Assembly: GCA_027603945.1 (NCBI GenBank)
Contig: JADIIU010000089.1
Coordinates: 1-53,873, forward strand
Reading direction: 5' to 3'
Source: Terramyces sp. JEL0728
Lineage: Eukaryota; Chytridiomycota; Chytridiomycetes; Rhizophydiales; Terramycetaceae
DNA length: 53,873 bases
Of the stretch, positions 1 through 11,700 are shown piece after piece. A program made the translations under genes and the position numbers. Each line of letters begins with the position of its first letter. Within the stretch, counting starts at the first letter, position 1. Below the pieces are notes generated by a model, which saw only the letters and a program-made list of their open reading frames with translations, searched no databases and was not told the origin of the DNA.

Positions 1-55
1 CGTACTTATATTTGAAGATATGCGAATATCGCGGGTTCGAACCCCGCCGGGAGAA
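1..55 (+). tRNA. 3' part of a type II tRNA (Leu more likely than Ser), cut by the window edge
   Basis: The T arm is perfect: stem gcggg at 31-35, loop ttcgaac, stem cccgc at 43-47. Just upstream lies a long variable arm (gatat 17-21, loop gcga, atatc 26-30), which marks a type II tRNA. The 3' acceptor strand cgggaga (48-54) is followed by A55, the discriminator expected for Leu; Ser usually has G. T runs at 59-63 and 68-74 are Pol III terminators. The anticodon lies outside the window or in its first bases, possibly with an intron, so the identity is not proven. Confidence 0.75.
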
Positions 56-410
56 TGCTTTTTCGACTTTTTTTGATTTGGCTGCCAGTGCTCTCATTTG
101 ATATCCAGTTATTGTGCGCAGTTCTTTTTCCAATAATGGCAATCGATTGCGGTAATATAATTCTCTTTTAAAACACTGACGCCGAATACACTAAAGTGCG
201 GCCCATAAACCGAGATCGGGCCAGACACACTAAAGATCTATCGCCACCAACTTGACGATTACTAGAGTGCAATTCTTTGTTGGCGTGCGTTATTCTTTGG
301 TGGTAATCAAAGAATTTTTTGACAGCCCTCAATGAACTTCTGTATAAAATTAAATTATCGCCGTTTTACTGTGATCTCACTCGGCATTGATCTCTGACAG
401 CGGATCTGGA

Positions 411-515
411 ATGTGCCTCCTCGCATTCTCTATGTACCTAATTTGCATTCGGGCCGCTTGACCGTAATTATCCCAAAATAAAAAGAAAGAAATGCCCTCC
501 TGCGCAAGCGAATGA
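411..515 (+). promoter_or_regulatory. Leader of the ABCG gene with two upstream ORFs
   Basis: Between the tRNA and the ABCG start (56-511) I see no complete gene. Two short ORFs lie in the leader. The first, 411-461, encodes MCLLAFSMYLICIRAA and then stops; it looks like a signal peptide. The second, 492-515, encodes MPSCASE and its TGA overlaps the main ATG by four bases (ATGA at 512-515), an arrangement that favours termination-reinitiation. Either may control translation, or the first may be part of an upstream coding exon whose junction I could not resolve. Confidence 0.4.
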
Positions 516-3153
516 GTTCAGCAACTCCAACTACGTTGACAGCCCCAGCCAGTGTTCCGACAATACTACAGAACCAGACGCTTCCAGTAAATCAGACAGG
601 TGTACCAGAGCAATCTGGATTACCTTTCAACGCTACTTGGGCTTGTTATTCTGCACCAAATACCAACGGGCAACCAATTACAAAAGAGTTGTCACTTACA
701 TGCCCAACTGGATTTTATTGCCCAAACACAACATCCAGCGATCCAGGTTCATTTCCCAGAATTTGTCCCCCAAGTGTTGAATGCAGTATTCTCAGACTTG
801 CTGGTAAAGAATGTGAGCCTCAAGGACCACTAGAGCCAACCGTTTGCGACCACGGGTATTACTGTCCGAATGAAAATACCAAACTAGTTTGCCCAGAGCA
901 CCATTATTGCCCAACAGGTACTGTGCAGCCATTATCATGCGGTGCTCTAAGCATCTGCAAAGAAGGTTCAAGAACTGAGTTTGTTTTGGATGGTGTTGTA
1001 ACCATTGGTATCATTGACTTGCTATTGGTTGCATTCTATTTCATAGTTACATGGAAGAAAAAAGCGGATTCGCCAGAAATGAAGCCGTTAATAGAAAAAA
1101 GCAAAGTTACTCCGTTGGAAAAGGAAAGCGACGTAAAAGTTGAGGTGGTTGAAATGGAAAAGAAAGTAGTCGAAATGGATACAGTTGAAGGAACCACTCC
1201 AGAAAAAGATGTTCTAAGCGATGTTACCACTCAGGTAGTTGAAAAAGATGTATTCAGCGATGCAGCCACAGAAGAAAAGGTAGTCTCAGTTGATATCCCT
1301 GTTGCTGAAGATTTAGATGCACTTGTCCAAGCCTTTCACAAAGGATTAAATGGACGAGAGATTGCAATGGACTTTAAATTTGAAAATATGGGCCTCACAC
1401 TGCCATCTGGAAAGACAATCTTACAAGGTGTCAGCGGAATTATCAAGTCATCCAGAATGACTGCCATTATGGGTCCTTCCGGCGCTGGGAAAACTACCTT
1501 TATGAATGTGCTTTGCGGAAAGGTATCAAGGACAGATGGTAAATTGTATGTCAGCGGTAAAGAAGCGGAAATCCATGAATTCAAAAAGATGATTGGCTAT
1601 GTTCCGCAAGAAGACGTTATGATTCGTCAATTAACAGTTCGTGATGTTTTGACTCATTCCGCAAGAATAAGATTGCCAAGATCTTGGACTGAAGTAGATA
1701 TCCGTGGCTACGTAGATGCACTGTTGGTTGCTTTAAATCTCGCCCATGTCCAAGGTAGTTTTTTATTAATGTAGATACAATTATAGGTGATGAAGTTCAT
1801 CGTGGTGTGTCTGGTGGCCAAAGAAAGAGAGTCAATATTGGTGTAGAGCTGGCTGCAGTTCCGGTTTGCATCTTTTTAGATGAACCTACCTCTGGGTTAG
1901 ACTCCACATCCGCCCTTGAAGTTTGCGAAATCTTGCGAAAAATTACCAGACTTGGGTTGACTACTGTAGCTGTCATACATCAGCCTCGTGTTGAAATCTA
2001 CGAAAAGTTTGATGACATTCTAATGATTGCACCTGGAGGAAGAACCGCTTACCTTGGACCTGTTACTTCTGTTCAACCATACTTTGAAAACCTTGGATAC
2101 GTTTTCGACCCAAGAGCAAACCCAGCCGATGTTTTGATGGACATCCTTAGTGGAAAGGGGATTAACCCGATTAAAGTACATACCAGCATTGAACTTGCAG
2201 ATATATGGGCTGCCGAATCGATAGATGTGGAAGAAAAGACTGCTGTTAAAGTTATTGATGGGAAAAGTTCATTCCACGAAGAAGTGCCCAAGCTGATCAA
2301 AGAAAGAGGTGCTTCGTTCTTTAAACAGCTGATCTTTTGCCATTACAGAGGATTGATGCAACAGATTGCAGTTCCGCAATCCTTTGTGCTTGAAGCAGGG
2401 CTATCTGTTCTTGCTGGTGTTGCGATGGGAATTTCACTGTCTTCAAATCCAAACATGTACACTGGAATGTACTTGCCCCCAGTGACTCCACTATCGCCTG
2501 CACCTTTGGAATGGGTGATGCCGTTGATGGGTTTCTTGATTGCTACTGCTGCCGCTCTTGCAGCTGGCCCAGCCGCAGTTAAAGTTTTCTCTGAAGAAAA
2601 GCCAGTTTTCTGGAGAGAAGCATCGGCAGGACATTCTACCCTGGGATACTATATTGGAAAAACAGTGTCTTCCTTCTATCGTCTCGCAATATGCAGTATG
2701 CACTTTACAGTCCCATTACATTTGATATCTAAACCATTGATTGGGTTTTGGCATTTCTATTTGCTGATTCTAGCGACATACTTTGGTATATATGGTTTAT
2801 CAGCTGTTGTGTCATTCTTTGTTGAACGTGAAGACGCGTCCCTAATGGCAGTCGTTATCTGTTTGTTCCACGGTATAACTGCCGGATTTGGGATCTCTAT
2901 CTTGGATGCAAGAAATGCACATATTGGATGGTTATTTGATATGAGTTACAACCGATGGATCACCGAAGGGATGTACAACGAAGGTGTCAAGCTATTCACT
3001 GATATTTATGATATTCAGGGAAGTGCTGGTTTGTGGGGCTATACTCTTGATAGATTCACATACGACATTCTATTGGCAATTTTGATTGGATTTGTCTGGA
3101 GAATTGTGGGATATGTTGCAATGATGATGACCAACCGCGACAAGAGAAGATAG
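512..3153 (+). CDS. ABCG-family half-transporter with Cys-rich N-terminal domain (Adp1/ABCG24-like)
   Basis: Two exons, 512-1754 and 1775-3153, joined by a 20-nt intron; 873 aa. The N-terminal part (about residues 45-150) is Cys-rich with CPxGxYCP-type repeats. One membrane segment follows (about 160-180), then a charged linker with repeated EKDVxSD units. The nucleotide-binding domain has Walker A GPSGAGKTT (321-329), a Q loop (YVPQED), signature VSGGQRKRVNIG, Walker B CIFLDEPTSGLDS and an H loop (IHQPR). The C-terminal half has about six membrane segments. The intron falls before the signature motif. The layout matches yeast Adp1 and plant ABCG24/28; the substrate is unknown. A luminal Cys-rich domain should need a signal peptide, but the ATG at 512 gives none. 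A signal-like short ORF lies upstream at 411-461. Confidence 0.9.
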
Positions 3154-3286
3154 AATAAAGACTGTATTTTGTAGCATAGTTTATCTGCAAGCTGCATATT
3201 TATGAAAAAGTATCACACTGCTGAGTTTGAATTAATACAGATATTGACAAGTGCACTATTCCAGCACTGAAATTGTGAAAAAAGAA

Positions 3287-3359
3287 TGCTCCCTGTGAGA
3301 TTCGAACTCACGACCTTAGGATTATGAGACCTACGCTCTACCAACTGAGCCAAAGGAGC
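3287..3359 (-). tRNA. tRNA-Met (CAT), elongator type
   Basis: Reading the minus strand, a 73-nt cloverleaf folds without an intron. The acceptor GCTCCTT pairs with AGGGAGC, with discriminator A. The D arm contains GGCTCAGTTGG, the anticodon loop is CTCATAA with anticodon CAT, and the T arm is GTGAG/TTCGAAT/CTCAC. A run of six T follows the 3' end and serves as Pol III terminator. A G1-C72 pair and the D-arm sequence fit elongator Met better than initiator Met. Confidence 0.95.
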
Positions 3360-3455
3360 TTGCTCTGTTTTCGCTTGAAGCATTAACGACTATGGTGGAG
3401 TTGGCATTCTGATCAATCGCTATTTAACCAAATAATACGCTATATTGCACCCAAT

Positions 3456-5117
3456 TTATTGTTTTTTGCTGATGTAGAATTCAGCGCCAATACTGACAAC
3501 AAAAAATAACGCTCCAGCAATTATTAGGTATAGCAGCTTGAAAATAAATGTGTTTAGATATAATGGGAATATTGAAATTACCACGAGTGGTGTTCCGATT
3601 AGTACCAAAGTATATAGAATGTACGGGTCAACGTCACTATCCTCTATAAATCGCAATATTTTATATACTGCAGCTAAACATACGATGTATACTCCAATTG
3701 AGCCTGTAAGTACTTGGAGATAAAATGCGGATGATAAAACTCTTGATGCTCCCAATAAGGACGAAAACTGTGCGAGATAAGGCAGTCCTGGAGTTGCTGT
3801 TATTTGTTGCATTTCTAGACCAAGAAAAGTCATGTTTAATGGCAAGGAAAAGTTTAGAAGCTGTGGTGTATTCAGATCGATTGTGGTTATTTTTAACAGG
3901 GAGACAATCAATATGAAAAGGAGGAGGATTACTACATGAATCCATTTCAGCACTACCAACGCTATTGATCCTTTGATTAACGAAACACGAGGGTTGCCAG
4001 TGTAAAGTGCAATCCCGTGCAGTATTTTCAAGCTGTAAAGCAAAGCAATTCCAAAACAAGTCCATATAAAATGAGTAAGATTGAATCTGACTGATGTATA
4101 CAATTCTGGAAAGCCCACCATCATATTATTTTCAACTAGGAGAAAAATTCCTATTCCAGTAATAGCTGCCATGGAATATTTCCAGCGCTCCAGCCAAACA
4201 AGCATATAACTTTGAGGAAATTCTCCATATAATGCTGGAATAAAGCCTAAAACCACTACATCATTCGCGATTAGTATTCCGATATCACACACTGTGCCGA
4301 TCCAATACGATGTGTAACTTTGTTTGAAATTACTCAAACATATGCAAAATGTCCATGGTACAATAGGAACTAGTGAAATTATTGAAGTAATAAAGTAGGA
4401 GTCTACAAATGAAAACTCTTTGGTAAATGTCTTGGCAAGCACTAGTCCATACATCACATAAACTATCCTTGCGGCAACAAGAAAGAACGCAAAATTGGAT
4501 AAAGTACTGTTGGCACTGCTGAAGCTTGAAGGCGCGGTCCATCCTAGCCCAAATAATATCAAGCACCGTAGAAAACTGTAGATATGATTCAGTGATGTCG
4601 TTTCAATTTCATCATAGGAATGTAATAAAGTTTGCACCGCTGCTGAAAACTCGAGGTAAATCACACAGAAATGTATGATGGAGTAAAATGAAAGATCTGC
4701 AGTCTCTGAAATTGGAATGTACGCTGTCCTTGATAATAGTAACGCAGCAATTATTTCCAGTAATTCGGAATTGCTTGAAAATGCACCGGGCTCTTTAGCA
4801 ATTGAAACGATAGATTTTCTTGGGCCAACTTGGGAATATCGCGATTGAGCGGGGGAAGATACCATTTGATCCTTTAGTAAATTTGAAGACTCTGTTGGGG
4901 TAGAGAATGTTGCAGATCGCGCTTTCTTTATTGACAGCATGGCATTACTCTTTTTGAGTATTTCATTACTGTTTGCTTTCAAGTTTGATGGCCTCTTTGC
5001 GTTTGGTCTAGATTCTGTAATGGGGGTAAGCGCCATTTCATGTGTCTCTATTATATCCGGTTCTAGTTTTACTGTAGTATTCAATTTCATGTCTTTTCCC
5101 GTTCCTTTCTCTTTCAT
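3456..5117 (-). CDS. Multi-pass membrane protein, LtrA-like (low temperature requirement A family)
   Basis: A single exon of 553 aa. Residues 1-115 are hydrophilic and Ser/Thr/Lys-rich, probably cytosolic. The rest carries about ten hydrophobic helices. Two stretches recall LtrA proteins: an acidic loop followed by a helix (SYDEIETTSLNHIYSFLRCL, like the FDTDDxxHRLL segment), and LVWLERWKYSMAAITGIGIF, at the place of the family's ERFGLF segment. The family's function is not settled; transport or membrane-stress roles have been proposed. No intron was needed, which sets this gene apart from its neighbours. It could instead belong to another polytopic family. Confidence 0.5.
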   Translation of the reverse strand: MKEKGTGKDMKLNTTVKLEPDIIETHEMALTPITESRPNAKRPSNLKANSNEILKKSNAMLSIKKARSATFSTPTESSNLLKDQMVSSPAQSRYSQVGPRKSIVSIAKEPGAFSSNSELLEIIAALLLSRTAYIPISETADLSFYSIIHFCVIYLEFSAAVQTLLHSYDEIETTSLNHIYSFLRCLILFGLGWTAPSSFSSANSTLSNFAFFLVAARIVYVMYGLVLAKTFTKEFSFVDSYFITSIISLVPIVPWTFCICLSNFKQSYTSYWIGTVCDIGILIANDVVVLGFIPALYGEFPQSYMLVWLERWKYSMAAITGIGIFLLVENNMMVGFPELYTSVRFNLTHFIWTCFGIALLYSLKILHGIALYTGNPRVSLIKGSIALVVLKWIHVVILLLFILIVSLLKITTIDLNTPQLLNFSLPLNMTFLGLEMQQITATPGLPYLAQFSSLLGASRVLSSAFYLQVLTGSIGVYIVCLAAVYKILRFIEDSDVDPYILYTLVLIGTPLVVISIFPLYLNTFIFKLLYLIIAGALFFVVSIGAEFYISKKQ

Positions 5118-5393
5118 TTTTCTGATTTCAAGTACGCGTCAGGAAATGCTGGCACAAATTAGCTTGGACTCTTGAATACACCACATTTTATAGGCATGCG
5201 CCATATTTTAGTCTGGACTTGTTATTTCCACTTGATTGTCGTGACTAATCTCTTCACAAGGGATTCCTGTTTCTTTAAGCATGATTACATCTGATTCAAT
5301 ATACATATTGGGTATAGTTTGAGCCATCTGTTCAAACCGATCTAGCCATCGCCGCTGGTCAATTCGGAAAAAGCAAAATCAAGTTCCCTAAAA

Positions 5394-6554
5394 ATGCAAG
5401 AGTGTCCAACAGAAATTGCACTAATAATCCTGCAATATTTACCCCACTATGAAGTGGTGCAGCTCTGCAGCGTTAATTCCAATTGGAATAAGATATTAAG
5501 CGATGATCGACTATGGAGGATAAAATGCAACGGATTCATGTTCAGCTGCAAAAAAAACACTGGATATCAGAGCTTCAAGGAAAATTTCACAAAATACAAG
5601 GATTGTTTATCTGAATACAGAGATATAAAGATTATTTCAAAGTAATTCATATTAATCTAGCCGGCTGCGACAGTGGTTGGAAGCCAAAGGATTAAAAGAT
5701 CTCACAAAAACGCTATTGCCTCCTGCACCGTACGAAATATTGAATCAGCTGGACTATAAATCTAGCATGGGCCAGCTATGCATGTTTTATCATTTGTTTT
5801 CGCGGGGACAGACACATGGTCCAGGATTATTTGGATCATACATGGTTTATAACGATTTCAACACTGTATTATTAGCCAGTCTTAAAACAGTTCATAATTT
5901 TACATTCTTTGGAAAATCAGTGCATGGACGGCCGAGTTATTTGCTCCAAACCAGCATGCTAGAGCCTAATTTTGATTGCACATTCTTGTACGCTAGTGGA
6001 CACTCATTTTTCAACCAAGGAAACTTTAAATTATTTATAACAAAGTATGTCGAGGATTTGGAGAATGGAAGATTTAATGTAGAAGATGGACGGATTTCCA
6101 GATTTCCAAACTATGGCCCCCATACAGCTGTTGGAGAAATCTGCAACGGTAAATTGATTGTAATCATAGGACTGCGTGTCTCTTGTTCGTCCATTCCATC
6201 TTTGGATGGCCCAGAATTAATGTATTATTATAGGATATCCATTGAATACTTTCCCGAGCTATCCAAATACAAGGCATGCCAGCTGAGGAAACGGAATTGG
6301 TTATTGACTTTCAAATCAGGGAAACAGGAAACAGTGTCCGGCGATGGTGTGGTTGGTCTTTTCCCGCAATTCTCTGGTATTATATTGCTAATGTAGAAAC
6401 TCAAAAGTCATTCGCGTATTGCTCTGCAGCTGGAAATAGAGAAGATGATGCAATTACATCCTTCGAAGGCTACCTGACCTTTGTGTCTACGAGCGAAGAG
6501 TTTAGAGTCACAGTGCCCAGATTCACCTTTGAACAAGTATCGATAGCAAACTAA
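5394..6554 (+). CDS. F-box protein with SUKH-like middle and C-terminal ApaG domain (FBXO3-like)
   Basis: Three exons, 5394-5641, 5661-6376 and 6397-6554, with introns of 19 and 20 nt; 373 aa. The start is the first ATG. Residues 3-45 form an F-box (PTEIALIILQYLPHYEVVQL). The middle matches the SMI1/KNR4-like region of FBXO3. The C-terminal part is an ApaG/DUF525 beta-sandwich: YYYRISIE, then KACQLRKRNWLLTF, then SGDGVVGLFPQFS, and finally FEGYLTFV. The second intron sits inside the ApaG domain, and splicing it restores the family pattern. FBXO3 acts as substrate adaptor of SCF ubiquitin ligases in the nucleus and cytosol. The acylaminoacyl-peptidase gene follows 99 bp downstream on the same strand. 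Confidence 0.88.
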
Positions 6555-6653
6555 TAAATTTAATGTACACACGGTTGAGCTCGCTATTACTCCTTGCATA
6601 GCAAACTTGACGTTGCTGGTGCCAGAGCATTGAAACCAACAGAGGCTATTTGG

Positions 6654-8764
6654 ATGAAATTAAATATTAGGTCAAAATCTGTTGAATTAATTTCCCAAAA
6701 TTGGAATCCAATGTTCAAAAATGAAAAAGCTGCAGACATCTACAAGAAGATCTCAACCATCCCGGTCTATTCTGGGGTAATTCAAGTAAGGGAAACAAAG
6801 AATGCACTCTTTATCTCGGCAACATTGGCAGGAAAGGACAATGCTAGGGCATCCAAAATATCATCGCTTCAATCGGTAGTTTATGATTTATCGACAAATG
6901 AAACTACAATTGGATTCCCAAGTGAAATTCCGGAATCAAATGGGTTAAATGCTATTAGTCCAAGTGGAAAATTACAAGCAATCCTCAAAACATTTGGTGA
7001 AGAGCGGTATGTTGAAATCACTGGCGCATACAAAAGGTCAATCAAAGTTACCAAATCACATGGACCGTTTTATAATGATGACTATTTTGGATGTATTAAT
7101 TGGTCGGATGACGAATCGAAAATTGTGTATGTTGCGGAAGAATTGAAACCAACAGAGGATGCACAATACGAATACTTGTATGACCCTGGCGAAGGATACA
7201 CTGGGAAAAGAACTGCTTGTCCAGTTGTTATTGATTTGCTCCAAGAAAACATCACTGTGCTGAAGATGCCGTTTTTTGGAGTATCTCAGCCGTTATTCGC
7301 ATCAAATTCTTTGTACTTTGTCGGTGTTGAATCAGAACCCGTCCAGCTAGGTATAAAATATTGTGCAAACAGACGCACTGGGCTTTACAAATGTGATTTG
7401 GAAGGAAAGGACATCGTGCGTCTTTCAAAAGAAGGGGTAAACGCAAAATATCCTTTGCTTACTCCTGATGGAAAATCGCTAGCATATTTATGTAATCCAA
7501 TTCTTGGGCCGCATGATTCGTGTTGCCAATTGATTTCGCTAGATTTGGCAAGTGAAGTTGAATCTGTGATCGTTCCTTATGTTGAGGATCCAACCACAGA
7601 ATTTACCGGGCTCTTTTCTTTGAAATTAAAGCCAAAAAGTTGGATTGTTTATGAAAACCACACGATTTTGCTCATTAACGCGATCCAAAGGTGCAGAACT
7701 GTGATTTTAGCAGTCGACTTGTCTACAAACACTGTAATGAATTTGAATCTCGGATTAGAGTCTTGGAATTTGCTATGCACAACACCATCCGGTAGAATCA
7801 TCGCCGCTAAATCATCGCCTTCTGATCCGTCAAGTTTAATGATGTTGAACTATGGAATTGATAAAGAATGGACCACCATCGATGATTCTATCGAGAAATG
7901 TACCTCTTATTAATTTAGTACCTATTGCTTTTGACCATTTTCCAATTCCTGGCGAAACTGTCAATACCAATGAAGTTATTGTGATTAAAGGAGATCAAGG
8001 ACTATTCGAAAAGTCTCCGCTGATCGTCCTTCCTCACGGCGGACCTCATTCAGCAAACACTACAGATTTCAATTCTACTGTTGCATCTTTTGCAATGCTA
8101 GGATTTACCTGTATGCTTGTCAATTACACTGGTTCAACTGGATATGGAAACAAGCCAATCCAGTATTTGTTGTTAATAATAGCGATTTAATCGGACAAAT
8201 TGGTACTTTGGATATCAATGATGTCCATTCGGCTGCAATTTGGGCAAAAGATACTCAAAACGTTGATCCTGAAAATGTTTATTTGTTTGGAGGTTCGCAC
8301 GGAGGGTTTATTTCAGCTCACCTTGTAGCAAGATTCCCTGATTTCTACAAGGCTGCATGTACACGCAATCCTGTAGTCAATGTTGGTGCGATGGTGTCTA
8401 ATTCTGATATTCCAGATTGGTGCTTTGCGGAAGCTGGTTTGCCATTTGATTCAAAGATGATGAACCCGCTTTCTCCAGAAGGTTTCGGTTTTTTAATTTA
8501 GAATATAAGATAATGTTTGATGCTAGCCCTGTAGCTCATATCAGGGACAAAGTGTCGCCAATATTGATGATGCTGGGAGAAGGGGATAGGAGAGTCCCAC
8601 CAAGCCAGGGGTTACGGTTTGTTGAAACGTTAAAAGGCAAAGGGTTTGATGCACACACGCTCATGTTCCCAAAAGTTGGTCATGCGCTGGACACTTTCGA
8701 AGCTCAGCGTTACGGTTTTGAGGCAAGCGTTGCATTTTTCTTGAAATACCACTCTAAAAAATAG
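6654..8764 (+). CDS. APEH: Acylaminoacyl-peptidase (S9C prolyl-oligopeptidase family)
   Basis: Four exons, 6654-7899, 7919-8162, 8183-8481 and 8502-8764, with introns of 19, 20 and 20 nt; 683 aa from the ATG at 6654. The frame is open upstream to 6594 but has no ATG there, so a longer protein would need another exon. The N-terminal beta-propeller holds family motifs such as HGPFYNDDYFGCINWSDDES and YCANRRTGLY. The C-terminal alpha/beta-hydrolase has the oxyanion motif PHGGPHS, the nucleophile GGSHGGF, the acid in GEGDRRVP and the histidine in KVGHALD. The enzyme removes N-acetylated residues from peptides in the cytosol. The length is close to the usual 730 aa. The gene ends 20 bp from the convergent SEN1 gene. 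Confidence 0.93.
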
Positions 8765-8784
8765 AATATGCAGTGGTAAAAGTA

Positions 8785-11700
8785 TTATGTATTTGAATTA
8801 TTCTTGAAGCAAGTTCTTGTACGATATATTTTGAGGAACATCAGAAACCTTTGCCTGTTGTTAAAGAAATCTACCTTTTGAATTAAATTTCGGTCTTGCG
8901 CATTCAATATCAGCGATTTCCACAGAGGATCAGTGTAAAGCGTTTCTCTATTCCCAAGTACAATAAGCGAATATCTGGCACGCGTTAAAGCAACGTTCTG
9001 CATCAAAACAAGATTACCATTCTTCTTCTATCACTCAAGAAACCGACCGAACTATCTCTACTTGCTCTCACACAGCTAAGGATAATAATATCTTTCTCTT
9101 GCCCTTGAAATCCGTCAACCTAAGTAAAAACAATGCTACAGTGTTGATGTCTATATAATTTAAAATTTCATCTCCAAACTGAGCTCTGAATGCTCTTTTT
9201 AGCTGATAAATTTGCTCCTTGTAAAAAGAAATAATCCCAATCTTATGTCCAAATTTTATATTTGGAAATTGCTGAGCCAACAGTTGAATAAGAGTGACAC
9301 AGACTTTGACTTCATTTCTGTTGAATGTGGACAGATACTTTGATTTTTCTTCTCTACCAGATACATCCAAGAATATAAACGGTTTGAATGCAGGTTTTTG
9401 ATGCCACAGCGCTTTTCTTTCTTCCATCATCGCCGGAGAATCTTTTAATAGGCCTTTGTAAAATTGTTTACTTGGGAATATCGATATTTCAGGGTGCATA
9501 CGATATTGGGTTTTTAATAAACACACGGTTTCGGGATTATTGGTCAGCAATCGCTGAAATAGAGATCTGTCATAGCCTAGTTTAATTGCACCTTGTGATT
9601 TGATTGTAGGTGGAAGCTGTTGCGGATCTCCAACCAGAATACATTTGCTGCAGCCATATCGGAGAGGAATTAACGTACTTAATTCTACGGCTTGACAAGC
9701 TTCATCAATAATTACGGTTTCAAAGGTGCATCCTCGTAGCTCTGCTAGGCAATCATGACCAGAGCCACTTAAGGTGCTTAGAACAATATCTGCTCGAAGC
9801 AATATACTTTGTCTGTATTTTGCTTTCTCTTTTTCAATATCTGAAGAATTGTTTCGCTGTTCTTCTGCTAGTTTCTCTTGAAGAAATCTGATTTCGCTTG
9901 TAAGTTTGCCAATATGTGTTGCAATTAATGGGTCGGGACGATCATTGACCTCCTTTTGTCTCCACACCTCACGCTGCTCTTTCGCTTTATCCAGTCTACT
10001 TGCAGTTTCAGACATTGAATCTTTTCTGTTTGCAAAATGTTTTTCAACTAAAGCATCCTATTATAAATTCACATTTACCAAACTTATTGAAATAACATCA
10101 TTATGAATTGACGAGGCGTTTCCAATTCTGACAATATTTGGTTGGTGGACTTTTCCATTATAATCCAAAATTCCATGCATCAATCTCCTCGTTATTTCGT
10201 CAATTGCAGCATTAGATGGAGCACAGATCAATAGCCGCTTGTTTACTCGACCAGGATACTGATCCATCTTTGAGTGCGCCGGGAAATTTGTGGGTATGGC
10301 AATGGCTTCCTTTGGGATTTGCAAAGCAGAAACTATAGCCAATAGAGTCCTAGTTTTCCCTAATATTACTTTCCATTACCTGTGCCTGGCGGCCCTTGAA
10401 TCAAAACGAATCCTAATTTCTGATTTACTGCACAGTACAAAGCCTCGGCTTGCGATTCATTAACTCCAAGTTTTCGAGTGTAATGGTCAATCTTTGCTCT
10501 GTCTGGCTTCATAAAATTAGATGTTTTAGAAGGGTTAATGATATTTGGAAGCATTTGATAAGAACCCATTTTTACGAGGGTATGGTATTCACGAATATAA
10601 GTGGTAAGAGACATTACAAGTTTTGCGTCCCATTTAGTTTGCGGTCGGATATTAGGTGTGTTCTTTACATTGTCTCCCGTCAAGCTAAGTTTGCAAGTAA
10701 GGCTGTAGACCTTTTGCTTCTTTTGGACACTTTTTACAAACACTAGTATGTGAACCCCGGAATGGTCCGTCAGGCAAAGAAAAGAGTTTTCATTCCAGTT
10801 TTCTTTTCTGTAATCAGTGTCTGTCATTGAAAATTTCACTTCATGCGATGTATCGATGATTTGGATATTTTCTAAATATAGGACAAAAGATTCTTTATCC
10901 TGCACATGCTTCAATTCCTGTGCAAACTGTGTTTGGCATTCAATCATAAGGAGAGGTTCAAACGCTTTAATGTACTGCAGGGGGTTTGCAAAGGTCAGTG
11001 GGATCTCTTGGGAATCTTTGATTGAAATTTGAGGTTCTAACGTATCCAATGTCCAATGAAGTATTGTATCGAAAAACTGCTCCATCTTGATTGCAGTTTT
11101 CGACTCTTTAGCCATATTATTTGGTATGCCAATAGGCTGTCCAAGTTTGAATCTTCGATCTAAAGGTACTTCAATACGCTTGATGCTACGTCTTTCCCGT
11201 TCCGGTTCTTCATCCGTTGGTTGAGGAGAAGATTCACGATATCTCTTTCGATCCAGCACAGTAGCGGTCTCGGGAATAGAGTGCTTGATTTCGTTCTTTC
11301 GCCGTTCCATTCTGACTTCTTCCTTTAGCTGCCCCAACAAAGATGATTTCTTTTCCGGTTTTCTGGGAGCTGGAACAGAAGGTTGGAATTTAGCTTGTTT
11401 GATATGGATGATTTTTTCTGGATTTGCAGATTTCGACAGCAGAGATGGTTTGGTTTCTGATTTTTGCATAATCTTCCACAGCTGTTCTGTGAACGAACTC
11501 GATGGCTCTGTTGCTTGTTTTTTGGTAGCGCGCAACATGGAATTATCAATTGAACTAAACATTGACCTCTTCAGTTCTTTACGCGGATTTAAGAGTTTCC
11601 ACAGTTCCTCTCTCTGACTATTATTGGCTTTGTCGTGTATTTTTTGAATAACTAGTCTATTAGATTCGACAAGAGTTTCAGCGCAATCAACTGTCTTGCA

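Noticed and set aside
3661..4065. 134-codon minus-strand frame within the LtrA-like gene
   Set aside because: It overlaps the 553-aa membrane protein on the same strand in another frame and is less protein-like.
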